Shown: positions 24,701 through 32,267 of the stretch, piece by piece
How positions within the stretch are numbered: position 1 is the stretch's first letter
How the letters are laid out: every line of letters begins with the position of its first letter
NCBI GenBank assembly: GCA_937135955.1
Contig: CAKZOB010000044.1
Span: 1 to 58,311, forward strand
DNA length: 58,311 nt
Source of the DNA: an uncultured Anaerolineales bacterium
Lineage (GTDB): Bacteria > Chloroflexota > Anaerolineae > Aggregatilineales > Aggregatilineaceae
Reading direction: 5' to 3'
Made by a program: the position numbers and the translations under genes
Notes under the pieces: generated by a model
Database searches by the model: none
Told to the model about the DNA's origin: nothing
What the model saw: the letters and a program-made list of their open reading frames with translations, nothing else

Positions 24701-27700
24701 CGTCGGCGATCAGTTGGATGCGGTTGGAGTTCTCCTGCCGCCAGTTGACGAACTCCGCGCCGCTGACCCACAGGAAGGCGCTGGAGCGCACTTCGTTGCC
24801 TGCCGCGTCGGTGGCGGTGGCATATACCTTGTATACGCCGCCCACCGGCGGGACGAAGGCGATCTGCGCCAGGCCGTCCTCATCGGTGATCGCCGTGCCG
24901 CTGGCCCCTTCGACCGGCTCTTCCTTGACCTCCCACGTCCAGGTCGTGCGGCCAAACTCGTCCTCTTCCTGCACGCTGAACCAACGCCGTTCTACTACCT
25001 GGTAAGCGATCTCCTGGCCGGCGACGGGCGCGCTGTCCCAGTCCACGGCCAGCAGGTTGATCTTCGTTTCGCGTCCGGCATAGCCCACGTATTCGGTAGG
25101 CTGCACGCCGACGTAGACCAGGCCCTGGTGCACCACCACCTGAACGCGAGCGGCCACCAGTTGATCGCTCTCGTCGGTGACACGCGCCTCGATGGTATAG
25201 GTCTGGCTGCGGCCTTGCTCGCTCAGGTCGGCGGGCAGGGCGATCACAAAGCGGCCCAACTCGTCGGTCTGTCCCTCGCCCTCGTCGATCACCTCGCCAT
25301 AGGGGCCGTAGTATTCCGGCGCGTAGAAGTCATAGTTCTCGTCCACGAACGACCACCAGCCGGGTTGATCGCCGCTGTAGCTGAAGAAATAGTCCTGCGC
25401 CAGCACGCTATAGGCAACCGTCGCGTTGGAGACCGCCCCGCCGAAGAAGTAGCGCGCCTCGCCCAGCACTACTATCTCTTCACGCTGGACGACCTGATCC
25501 CGTTCGGGGGTCAGGGTCACCTGGAACTCCGGCGCGCGGTATTCGGCCACGCTGAAGCTCACGTCGAACGACTCGCGCACGTTGCTGGAGACTTCGGCCA
25601 CGATACGGTAGTAACCGAGCGGCGCTTCAGGGTCGAGTTGCAGTTCGCCGCTGAACGATCCCTGCGGCGAGACCGGTAGTACCTGGTCGTAGATCACCTC
25701 GCCGCGGTCGTCGTAGACCTTCACCGGCACTTCGGTCAGCGTCGGCAGGGTGTAGGTGACGTCATCGCGATGGCGCAGGATGCCCTTGAAGTAGACCGGC
25801 TGGCCAGGGCGATAGATGGGACGGTCGGTATAGAGATAAACGATGAAGTCCTCTGGCTGGTAATCGCCCCAGGCGTCGAACATCCAGGGGTCCATGCCTT
25901 CCGACCAGTCGCTGACGGCGAAGCCAAAGCGTTCCCCTTCGTCCACGCTGGCGTAGAGCGTGGTATAGAGGCTTTCAAGCCGAGGGACTGTTGCCGTCGC
26001 CAGGCCATCTTCGCCGGTGATGGCGCGGGCGATGGGATTGAAGTCCTGATTGTAGAAGACTACCGGCACGCCAGCGACTGGTTCGCCACTCTGCAGGTCG
26101 GTGACCCAGGCCAGAGCGGTGTCCTGGCTGAACTTGAGCGTGATATTGACCGACTGCACCAACAGGACATGTTGCTGAGGGCCATAGGTCTGCGCGTCGG
26201 TCTCTGGCGAACGCAGCTCCAGGAAGTAGACGCCGGGCGGCAACGCGCGCGGCGTGTCCGCAGTCGCGGCGGGTTGTGTGCCGGGGCGATTGGGATCGGT
26301 GGGCGTGGCCAGCAGCGGCGCGAAGAAGTAGATACTCTGGTCGCCCTCTGCCGCCCAGCCGGTGATGCCGTTATCCAGGCGCACTTCCCACCACAGATAG
26401 CCGCTTTCGCACAGCGGCCCGCTGATAATTTGCATCGTCTCGCCCGGGTTGGCCTGCGCGATGCGTTGCGCGGCCAGGTTCGGCTCGGCGCGGATGTTGA
26501 GCGGGCGCGGGTCTTCTTCGGTGACGATCACCACGTCGCCTACCATCACCTGCGTGGGCGGTGCGCCCAGGCACTCGATGTTCTCGATGCCGCTGGGGCC
26601 GCTCTCGGAGATGTAGAGCAGTTCATAGCGCAATTCATTGGGCTGGCTGGCAACGTCTACCGTCCAGCGGCGCAGCAGGTCGGTGGGCGCGGGGGTGAAG
26701 CTCTCCCACACCCGCCATTGCTCAGGGCCGGTCAGTTCGGCCAGCGTGGGCAGCGTCAGGCGATAGAGGCGCAGGTCGAGCCGCGAGACGTTGCGGTGCG
26801 TGACGAACAGGCGCGTTGACGGGTTGTAGCTGCTGTACATGCCCACCCGCCAGGGAGCCTGGATGCTCAGTTGGGGCGGATAGGGGGCGGTCGTGTAGGT
26901 GACGGTCAGCCCCTCTTCGATTACGTTGCCGTATTTGTCCTGCATACCGGGCAGGATGGTGATGACGTAAGTCGTGCTCGGCTCGGTGTCGAAGGCCAGG
27001 GTATAGCTGTTGTCCCAATCGTAGTAGTAGGAGTCGAACTCACGCCATGGCTCCGGCTTGATGATCACCTTGTCTTCCAGCGACTTCAGGTTCATCGGCG
27101 TGTTGAAGAAGATGGTGAAGCCGCCGTACGGTTCAGCATCTACCTGGCCATCGGCGGGCGACGTGCGCTCGATGCGCGGGTAGGGGACGGTGAGGAACAC
27201 GCTCGTCGCGTCCTCGCGCAGGGGCGCGCCAGTGCTGCTACGGGCCAGGGCCGCTTTCACGGTGATGCGGTAAGAGGACTCCAGTTGCAGGCGCTCAGCG
27301 GGGGTGAAGGTCAACGTGCGCCCGTCATCGCCCCAGGCGAAGGTGCCCTCGACCTGTTCAGGAGCGGGTGGCTTGGGCAGGTCTTCCCGCGTTGGCCCCA
27401 GGTACTCCAGCACGAAGCCCCCCTTCTCTAGCGAGGCCGGGTCCATGGCCTGGCTGAAGCGCACTCTGATGACAGTCTCCAAGGGAACAGCCTCTGCGCC
27501 ATCACCCCGTGGGCTGATCTCGATCACGTCCGGCTTTATGGTCGTGAATGTCCAGCGGAAGTCCTCGGCCAGCACTCCGCCGGTCACGTCGGTCAGGCCA
27601 GCGCTGACCGTGACGGTGTAGGTCGTGCCGCCATTCAGTTCAGTCTCTGGCGTGAACAGGTAGATCGAGGTATTGAGCCATTCTCCCGTGCCCTGGACTG

Positions 27701-28262
27701 GCGGATCGAACACCAGCGGTTGCGGCAGGTCGGCCATTTCCTCCACTGTCACCAGCGGCACAACCGGTCGGTTGAAGATCACTGTGATGATGCTATCGGT
27801 GTCCACGTCTGCGGAGCCATCGGCGGGCAACACCTCGGTCACCTCCAGGTAGCCGATGGTGCGCAGCGTCAGGGTGAACGGCTCGGCGAGGGGCACCCCG
27901 TCTGCCGAAGTCGCGCCCGTCCCAATGGTGAAGGTGTACTCGGTGGCGCGTGCCAGCGGCGCGTCTGGCGTGAAGGTGAGCGTGGTGAAATCACCTGCCC
28001 AGCTCAGCGCGCCCTCGACCTCAGGTTCCACGCTGAAGGCAGAAGGGAACGTATCCGGATTCATGGGCTGGTCGAAGAAGAAGATCACCGGCCCTTCCAG
28101 CGGCAATTCTTCGCCTGGCAGGGGCATAGTGTCGAAGACCTGTGGCGGCAGAGTCTCGCCTTCTTCGCCCCAGGCGTAGGGGGAATTCAAGACCGCTGCC
28201 AGGAGCACCACAGCCAGCCCGGCGATCGTCAACATCCACCAGCTAAAGCGTCGCACTCGCAT
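21756..28262 (-). CDS. Alpha-2-macroglobulin family protein with Ig-like and SH3b domains
   Basis: A 2,168-residue exported protein; ATG 28262 follows GAGGAGATATAGTA. A signal sequence (MRVRRFSWWMLTIAGLAVVLLAAVL) leads into about four SbsA/Big_5-type Ig domains (repeated PLPGEELPLEGPVIFFFDQPMNP-, IIRVRFSQAMDPAS-, FTIFFNTPMNL-like blocks), an SH3b domain (about 577-644, LNIRAEPNLAAQRIAQANPGE, GYLWWEVRLDNGITGWAAEG), macroglobulin MG domains (TDRPIYRPGQPVYFKGILR) and a Gly-rich bait-like stretch near 1375 (IKGGGGGYGEGG). The A2M domain follows (VTLPDNLTTWRLDARAVTTG), then the thioester region HYCIEQIISRFLPN with C1626, and terpenoid-cyclase-like helices. Bacterial A2Ms trap attacking proteases in the envelope. 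The thioester motif is CIEQ, where CGEQ or CAEQ is usual. No PbpC gene is adjacent. Confidence 0.93.
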   Translation of the reverse strand: MRVRRFSWWMLTIAGLAVVLLAAVLNSPYAWGEEGETLPPQVFDTMPLPGEELPLEGPVIFFFDQPMNPDTFPSAFSVEPEVEGALSWAGDFTTLTFTPDAPLARATEYTFTIGTGATSADGVPLAEPFTLTLRTIGYLEVTEVLPADGSADVDTDSIITVIFNRPVVPLVTVEEMADLPQPLVFDPPVQGTGEWLNTSIYLFTPETELNGGTTYTVTVSAGLTDVTGGVLAEDFRWTFTTIKPDVIEISPRGDGAEAVPLETVIRVRFSQAMDPASLEKGGFVLEYLGPTREDLPKPPAPEQVEGTFAWGDDGRTLTFTPAERLQLESSYRITVKAALARSSTGAPLREDATSVFLTVPYPRIERTSPADGQVDAEPYGGFTIFFNTPMNLKSLEDKVIIKPEPWREFDSYYYDWDNSYTLAFDTEPSTTYVITILPGMQDKYGNVIEEGLTVTYTTAPYPPQLSIQAPWRVGMYSSYNPSTRLFVTHRNVSRLDLRLYRLTLPTLAELTGPEQWRVWESFTPAPTDLLRRWTVDVASQPNELRYELLYISESGPSGIENIECLGAPPTQVMVGDVVIVTEEDPRPLNIRAEPNLAAQRIAQANPGETMQIISGPLCESGYLWWEVRLDNGITGWAAEGDQSIYFFAPLLATPTDPNRPGTQPAATADTPRALPPGVYFLELRSPETDAQTYGPQQHVLLVQSVNITLKFSQDTALAWVTDLQSGEPVAGVPVVFYNQDFNPIARAITGEDGLATATVPRLESLYTTLYASVDEGERFGFAVSDWSEGMDPWMFDAWGDYQPEDFIVYLYTDRPIYRPGQPVYFKGILRHRDDVTYTLPTLTEVPVKVYDDRGEVIYDQVLPVSPQGSFSGELQLDPEAPLGYYRIVAEVSSNVRESFDVSFSVAEYRAPEFQVTLTPERDQVVQREEIVVLGEARYFFGGAVSNATVAYSVLAQDYFFSYSGDQPGWWSFVDENYDFYAPEYYGPYGEVIDEGEGQTDELGRFVIALPADLSEQGRSQTYTIEARVTDESDQLVAARVQVVVHQGLVYVGVQPTEYVGYAGRETKINLLAVDWDSAPVAGQEIAYQVVERRWFSVQEEDEFGRTTWTWEVKEEPVEGASGTAITDEDGLAQIAFVPPVGGVYKVYATATDAAGNEVRSSAFLWVSGAEFVNWRQENSNRIQLIADADEYTVGDTAEILIPSPWQGTAWALITVERGDILQQEVLKLETNSTVYRLPITENFAPNVYVSAVLVKGVDDNNPVAAFRMGLVKLTVDTSRLVMALEVTPSIDVAAGEFAGPGDTVDYTITATDWQGNPVAGAEVGVGLTDLAVLTIAPPNSEPLLSYFYSERGLSVRSASALTISTDQATQRIIDTIKGGGGGYGEGGLFEVRQEFVDTPLWEPFVLTDENGQATVSVTLPDNLTTWRLDARAVTTGADGPMLVGQTTFDLISTKPVLIRPGTPRFFIVGDKATLSAIVNNNTQEALLTEVALEGTGFRFAEGVAPMQQVNVPAGGRARVNWQVEILDVPQVDLTFYANAGDGKYTDASKPTILGGDPLPVYKYEAPETVGTAGLLRGPEAGSRTEAVPLPRRFDVTQGQLTIRLDRSLAAATVDGLTWLRNFPHYCIEQIISRFLPNAVTLRALRDLGLDDPELAAHLEVEVSYALQRLYAQQHTDGGWGWFVQDKSNPVVTAYALIGLVEAQRSGFTVEQSVINRAATYVTSSLKVIRPQEERWVINRQAFLLYALARAGRGDFQRTVLLYDEREAMSLYAKAYLALTLHLLAPQDSRAMELINDLNSALVVSATGAHWEEDYQDWWNWNTDTRTTALGLLALAQIDPQNELLPNIVRWLMVARKADAWETTQETAWALMALTEWMTLTGELYPDYTFGVSLNGERLALDDNTATPDNVRKTEKLVVDIADLLTDRANRLTISRGEGNGNLYYTAHLTAWLPVPEIEPLNRGLTVNRKYSLLNDPEGTPITSAEVGQPVQVTLTLIAPNDLHYVVIEDPIPAGSEAVNPNLETVSVVGTQPRLERERPLSRGWGWWWFSNVEMRDEKVVLYATYLPRGTYQFNYVIYPGLAGEYNVIPPTGYEFYFPEVYGRGAGTLFTITGGTASDAMQPAEETSAALTEARAGATPLPPTCSDEEPAPGGMPVQYGGYCKQSGPS

Positions 28263-28476
28263 TACTATATCTCCTCTCGCCCGTCACAGGGGATAAGAAA
28301 CCTTAGGGGTATTTTCAGGTCGGACATGCAGCCCGTTTCTGTTGGCTGGAAAAGTGTGGCTGAGACCGGGCGATCCGGCCCCATATCCAGGGCTACTTTT
28401 CATTATAGGGCTGTTAACCGCAAACAGAAACACGTCTGCACAACGGCTGTCCTACGCCACGAGGACGGAAGCCTGT

Positions 28477-28836
28477 TCAAGCGCCGAGCAATTCGGTCAC
28501 CAGAGCGCGCAGGCGCGCCATGGGCACCGGCTTGACCAGGAAGGCGCGCGCGCCCAGCGTCAGTATCTCCTCGCGCATCCGGTCGTTGGCAGAGATGACG
28601 GCGAACGGCACATCGCGCAAGCGCACGTCGTCGCGGGCGAACTCCAGCACGCGCTTGCCGGGGATATCCGGCAGTTGCAGATCGAGCAGGACGGCGTCGA
28701 AGTCCTGCGTGGTCAGGCGCAGCATGGCTTCGGCAGCATTGGCCGCGCCGACGACCTCGTGGCCCTCGTGGGCCAGCGCCGTCTGGTAGAAAAAGCGCAG
28801 ATCATCGTCGTCCTCAACGACCAGCAGTCGGGCCAC
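28477..28836 (-). CDS. Single-domain response regulator (CheY-like receiver)
   Basis: A 119-residue receiver domain from the GTG at 28834-28836 (preceded by GAAAGAGAGAAGACT). Acidic pocket DDDD at 9-12, phospho-acceptor D52 in AVLLDLQLPD, conserved Thr/Ser position VISAND, and K102 in FLVKPVPM. There is no output domain, so it acts by protein contact or as a phosphate relay. It lies 37 bases after the YdcF-family gene on the same strand. No kinase is adjacent; the orphan kinase at 14783 is a formal candidate partner only. Confidence 0.85.
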   Translation of the reverse strand: MARLLVVEDDDDLRFFYQTALAHEGHEVVGAANAAEAMLRLTTQDFDAVLLDLQLPDIPGKRVLEFARDDVRLRDVPFAVISANDRMREEILTLGARAFLVKPVPMARLRALVTELLGA

Positions 28837-28873
28837 AGTCTTCTCTCTTTCGCGCAGCGACAGCGCACAGCGC

Positions 28874-29497
28874 TCAGTTGCCGGGCAGCGCCTGCCAGCT
28901 CCAGGCGGCCAGCTCGCGCAACACGGCGTAAAATTCCTCACCCGCGCTGAGCGGGCCAGTGGTGCGCTGCGCCGGGCTGGGATAGACGCGCACGCCCTGC
29001 CGCTCGAACAGCCAGCGCGCCCGCCATAGATGAAAGTCGTCGCTGACCAGCACCGCATCGCGCCAGCCCTGCGCGGCCATCAGCGCCGCCGTCGCGCGGG
29101 CGTTCTCCGCTGTGCTGCGGCTGACGTCCTCGCGCCACACGGCAGCGGCGGGCACGCCCTCCACACTCATCACCTGGGCGCAGTGGGCGGCTTCTGTGTC
29201 GCCGCCTGGGGTGATCGCCCCACCGGTGCACAGGACATAGGGCGCGTAACCGGCCCGGTAGAGCGCTGCGCCATGCAGCGCCCGCCGGGTTGTGCCCGCT
29301 TCACCCCCGCCCAGCACCACGATCACGTCGGCAGGGCGGGCGCGGTCGCTCGTTCCATAGCGGACGATGATAACCGCCAGCATCAGCGCGCCACCGACCA
29401 GGATCAGCGTCGCCAGGGCGAGCGCGAACCTGAGCAGTCGCCAGACGGGCGTTATGCGCCGCACAGAGATTGTGGTCGTACTCGCGAACTGCCCCAT
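28874..29497 (-). CDS. YdcF/SanA-family (DUF218) membrane-anchored protein
   Basis: A 207-residue protein with one N-terminal membrane helix (LLRFALALATLILVGGALMLAVIIV) and a periplasmic or extracellular DUF218 domain: ADVIVVLGGGEAGTTRRALHGAALYRAGYAP, VLCTGG, VSRSTAENARATAALMAAQGW, VLVSDDFHLWRARWLFE. These match the YdcF/ElyC/SanA fold, linked in other bacteria to envelope or peptidoglycan precursor metabolism and vancomycin sensitivity. The biochemical activity is not established. It precedes the response regulator in a probable two-gene operon. Confidence 0.87.
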   Translation of the reverse strand: MGQFASTTTISVRRITPVWRLLRFALALATLILVGGALMLAVIIVRYGTSDRARPADVIVVLGGGEAGTTRRALHGAALYRAGYAPYVLCTGGAITPGGDTEAAHCAQVMSVEGVPAAAVWREDVSRSTAENARATAALMAAQGWRDAVLVSDDFHLWRARWLFERQGVRVYPSPAQRTTGPLSAGEEFYAVLRELAAWSWQALPGN

Positions 29498-29557
29498 GCG
29501 CTGCCATGCCTCCGCTCGATTATAGCCGGGGCGAGCGCGGCGCGAAAAGCGCGGCGA

Positions 29558-29612
29558 AGAATTTCACCGCAGAGGACACGGAGAACCCAGAGGGAGCACA
29601 GAGAAGCTCTGC
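29558..29612. repeat. CACCGCAGAG-type dispersed repeat
   Basis: TTCACCGCAGAGGACACGGAG followed by AGAGGGAGCACAGAGAAGCTCTGC; related to 3,589-3,652 and 54,250-54,296. Confidence 0.5.
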
Positions 29613-29741
29613 TTAAGACGCCCTAATCCCCTTCTCTGCGGAGAAAAGCTCTTCCCCATCCGCTCAGCGCGCCCGGCGCAGATACTGTACAATGGAAAGC
29701 GGCTGGGCGATCACCCGCGACAGAGGAGAGGAGCGTATCTC

Positions 29742-30251
29742 ATGGGGCTGTTTGAGACCACCTCCGCCAAACCGGTGGCGGTGCATATCCTGGTGCCGGG
29801 CTTTGTAGTGCATGGGCAACTGGCCGTCATCGGGACGCTGCAGACCTATCTGAACGACGAGCGGCGCGGCACCTTTTCGCTGAACAACGTCACGGTCTAC
29901 GGCCTGGAGCCGGGCAACCCCGCCCGCAGTATGCAGCTTGAGGGCTTGTTCGTCGGCAAGACGAGTTGTCACGCCATCCTGTTCGATACCATGCTGTCCC
30001 AGGAAGAGACGGGCTTGTTGCCGCGCACTGAACGGCTGGCCATCTATACGCCGCATTACTGCATTCAGGGCGACTTTCACATGGGGCCGGATGTGCTGGT
30101 GGGCGAATTCGCCTTTGCCTCGCGGGCGCAGTTCGTGGGGGCGACCCATGTGCAGGTGTTCCCCCTGTTCCCGCCGCAGGCAGCCATCCCCCAGAGCGCG
30201 CCGCTGGCCTTCGTACACCGCGATGTGTTGCAGATGCATCATATGGTCTAG
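29742..30251 (+). CDS. Conserved-looking hypothetical protein
   Basis: A 169-residue soluble protein starting at ATG after GAGAGGAGCGTATCTC. I do not recognise a family. It opens MGLFETTSAKPVAVHILVPGFVVHG, has FVGKTSCHAILFDTMLSQEETGLLPRTERLAIYTPHYCIQG in the middle and a hydrophobic, His-rich end (FVHRDVLQMHHMV). It is rich in beta-branched residues with no membrane segment or signal peptide. A good ribosome site and GC-rich third codon positions support a real gene. It is followed 81 bases later by a Pmp3-type membrane gene. Confidence 0.7.
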   Translation: MGLFETTSAKPVAVHILVPGFVVHGQLAVIGTLQTYLNDERRGTFSLNNVTVYGLEPGNPARSMQLEGLFVGKTSCHAILFDTMLSQEETGLLPRTERLAIYTPHYCIQGDFHMGPDVLVGEFAFASRAQFVGATHVQVFPLFPPQAAIPQSAPLAFVHRDVLQMHHMV

Positions 30252-30332
30252 CGGCGAGACGGCGCAACGTAGCAGGGCACGGGCGCGTATAGCGAGATAG
30301 ACCTATCGGGTGCATGTGATCGGAGGACGACC

Positions 30333-30491
30333 GTGGGCTGTTTTCGGGCGATACTGTGCGTGCTGTTCCCGCCGCTGAGCGTGCTGGATCGCGGCTGTGG
30401 GGCGATCCTGGTGGTGACCGTGCTGACCATCGCTGGCTGGGTGCCAGGGGTGATCGCCGCCTTGCTGATCAACGTGCTGGCGGAGAAGTAG
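30333..30491 (+). CDS. YqaE/Pmp3-family small membrane protein
   Basis: A 52-residue protein from GTG 30333 (ribosome site CGGAGGA at 30321-30327). Sequence landmarks FRAILCVLFPPLSVLDRGCG, then LTIAGWVPGVIAALLIN, match the two-helix UPF0057/Pmp3 family (typical FLPPLxV...RGCG...LGWIPGxIHA). These proteins sit in the cytoplasmic membrane and are linked to salt or membrane-potential stress in yeast and plants. The role in bacteria is unclear. Confidence 0.78.
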   Translation: MGCFRAILCVLFPPLSVLDRGCGAILVVTVLTIAGWVPGVIAALLINVLAEK

Positions 30492-30582
30492 GAACAAGTC
30501 CGGGCGATTGCTCCCGCTGCTCTTTGCCGGGTACGTATTGGCGCTCCATCTGGCTTCCGCTTCCTGGGTTCGTCTTAGGCCC

Positions 30583-30678
30583 CAGGGGGATTGCACCAAA
30601 CCGCTTGCCGCTTTACCTCACCCCCAGCCTCGCTTCGCTCGGCTTGCCCCCTCCCCGCGTCGGGGCTGAGGGGGCGAC
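30583..30678 (-). repeat. Dispersed repeat family A, copy 2
   Basis: Reverse complement of the 2,431 copy: begins GGGGATTGCACCAAACCGCT and continues CTTTACCTCACCCCCAGCCT. It fills most of the 304-base gap between the Pmp3-like gene and the IS3 relic. Confidence 0.8.
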
Positions 30679-30723
30679 ACTAGGTTCTGTTGACATTTCA
30701 TCGTAACCAAATCAGCGCACCAG

Positions 30724-30960
30724 CCAAATGACCTTGCCCCGGTTTCTCGGACACAAGAACTGTCATAGACTGGAGAGCACAGGAGGTAAAGATAGATGGA
30801 CAGGCGATATCGTACCTACCCCCAAGAGTTCAAGCTGGAAGCGCTGGAGCTGCCAGACCAGCACATTCAGGTGAGCATGAACGGTGTGGGCAACTGCTAT
30901 GACAATGCGCCGATGGAAAGTTTCATCGGCACCCTGAAAACGGAATGTGCCAGCGCACCC
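30724..30960 (+). mobile_element. IS3-family insertion sequence remnant
   Basis: About 70 bases before the fused reading frame, TGACCTTGCCCCGGTTTCTC followed by GGACAC resembles an IS3-family left terminal repeat. The internal part of the element is deleted and the right end is missing, the IS homology stopping at about 30,950. Only the extreme start of OrfA and a short C-terminal piece of OrfB remain. Confidence 0.65.
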
Positions 30961-31053
30961 TTTGCACGTCCCCCGCTTTCAGTTGAGGCAAGGGCGGGCA
31001 TTCTTTGCTATACTGGGCGATCCTTAAGACCGTTCTGTTGGAGATGCCTGTGA
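30796..31053 (+). pseudogene. IS3 transposase OrfA-OrfB deletion fusion
   Basis: The frame opens MDRRYRTYPQEFKLEALEL, the HTH start of an IS3 OrfA, and then switches without a stop to IQVSMNGVGNCYDNAPMESFIGTLKTEC, the region of the DDE integrase OrfB that holds the catalytic Glu (NAPMESF). About 300 residues in between are gone. From about 30,950 the frame leaves the IS and reads into unrelated DNA. No transposase activity is possible from this fragment. Confidence 0.75.
31006..31014 (+). promoter_or_regulatory. Candidate extended -10 promoter of cdd-recO
   Basis: TGCTATACT is an extended -10 (TGn plus TATACT at 31009-31014). TTGAGG at 30983-30988 is a poorly spaced -35 (20 bases). It would start transcription near 31,021 and give a leader of about 32 bases to the ATG at 31053, next to the IS3 relic. 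Confidence 0.45.
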
Positions 31054-31493
31054 TGCGAGAACCCGCCGAGGGTATGACCGAAGATATGCGCCGTCAGTTG
31101 GTCGCGGCGGCGCTGCGCGCGCGCGAGCGCGCTTATGTGCCCTATTCCGGCTATCCGGTGGGCGCGGCCCTGCTGACTGATACGGGGGCCGTCTACACCG
31201 GCTGCAATATCGAGATCGCCTCCTATGGGGCGACGGTGTGCGGCGAGCGCACTGCCGCCTTCAAAGCGGTGAGCGAAGGCGAGCGCGTCTTCCGCGCCAT
31301 TGCCATCGTCACCAGCAATGGGGCGGCCCCCTGCGGCATCTGTCGTCAGGTGTTGTACGAGTTTGGCCCGGCCATGACGGTCATCCTGGCCACGCCGGAC
31401 GGTGAAATCACCTGGGAAGGGCTGCTGAGCGACCTGCTGCCGCTGGGTTTCGGGCCGCACGAGTTGGCTGAGGGACAGCGTGCCGGGTCGTGA
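31053..31493 (+). CDS. cdd: Cytidine deaminase
   Basis: A 146-residue homotetramer-type cytidine deaminase that hydrolyses cytidine or deoxycytidine to uridine in pyrimidine salvage. The ATG at 31053 is best placed behind GGAG (31040-31043). Zinc ligands are C63 (TVCGERTA), C94 and C97 (PCGICRQV); E65 is the proton shuttle. YVPYSGYPVGAALLTDTG and GCNIEIASYG form the substrate pocket (canonical NxENASYG, here NIEIASYG). It overlaps recO by 14 bases. Confidence 0.93.
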   Translation: MREPAEGMTEDMRRQLVAAALRARERAYVPYSGYPVGAALLTDTGAVYTGCNIEIASYGATVCGERTAAFKAVSEGERVFRAIAIVTSNGAAPCGICRQVLYEFGPAMTVILATPDGEITWEGLLSDLLPLGFGPHELAEGQRAGS

Positions 31494-32247
31494 GCGTACT
31501 CTCCGCACCGAAGCGATCATCCTGCGCCGCCAGGAGATCGGCGAAGCCGATCGGCTGCTGGTGCTGTTGACTCCCGCACACGGCAAACTGCGCGCCCTGG
31601 CCAAAGGCGCGCGCAAACCCATCGCCCGCAAGGCCGGACACCTGGAACTATACGCCCTGGTAGACATGCAACTGGCCCGCGGGCGCGAGTGGTACTATGT
31701 GCGCGAAGCGGAGACGAAAGAGCCTTTCCTGCCCCTGCGCGAAGACCTGCTGCGCACCGCCTATGCCAGCCATCTGGTCGAACTGATCGATCGCTTCACC
31801 GGCGAGCAGGACATCAGCCGCGCCGAGTTCGCCCTGCTGCGCGACGCGCTCGGCTGGCTGTGCAGCGACGCCGACCCGCGCACCGTCGCCCGCTATTATG
31901 AACTGCGGCTGCTGGCGTTGGCAGGGTTTGCGCCGGCGTTGCATCAGTGCGCCATCGGGCAAGAGGAGCTGCGTCCACAGGATCAGTACTTCAGCCCGCC
32001 CGACGGCGGCGCGCTGTGCCCCGACCATCACCGCGACACCGGGCGCGGCATGCCCATCAGCCTGCCCGCCCTTAAGACGCTGCGCTACATGCAGACTCAG
32101 CCCTGGGAGGCTGTGCGCGTCGTGCGCATCGGCCCGGCCCTGCATCTGGAACTCGAACGGTTGATGCTGGCCTACCTGACCTTCGTGTTGGAGCAGCGGC
32201 TGCAAAGTGTAGAATTCCTGCGACGGTTACGCCGCGAAGAGGCTTAA
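31480..32247 (+). CDS. recO: DNA repair protein RecO
   Basis: A 255-residue RecO from GTG 31480. The N-terminal OB fold is RTEAIILRRQEIGEADRLLVLLTPAHGKLRALAKGARKP; a helical region follows (AYASHLVELIDRFTGEQDISRAEFALLRDAL, ARYYELRLLALAGFAP). The zinc region keeps only two of the four usual Cys (HQCAIGQEEL and GALCPDHH). RecO loads RecA at gaps together with RecR and anneals SSB-coated DNA. The 14-base overlap with cdd implies coupled translation; cdd-recO neighbourhoods (often with era) are common in bacteria. Confidence 0.93.
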   Translation: MPGRERTLRTEAIILRRQEIGEADRLLVLLTPAHGKLRALAKGARKPIARKAGHLELYALVDMQLARGREWYYVREAETKEPFLPLREDLLRTAYASHLVELIDRFTGEQDISRAEFALLRDALGWLCSDADPRTVARYYELRLLALAGFAPALHQCAIGQEELRPQDQYFSPPDGGALCPDHHRDTGRGMPISLPALKTLRYMQTQPWEAVRVVRIGPALHLELERLMLAYLTFVLEQRLQSVEFLRRLRREEA

Positions 32248-32267
32248 CTGCAAAGGAGTCAGCAGCT

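Noticed and set aside
23241-27431. Several plus-strand open frames of 180-350 codons
   Set aside because: All lie opposite the alpha-2-macroglobulin gene, which has clear domain motifs throughout; the plus-strand frames are shadows of GC-rich codons.
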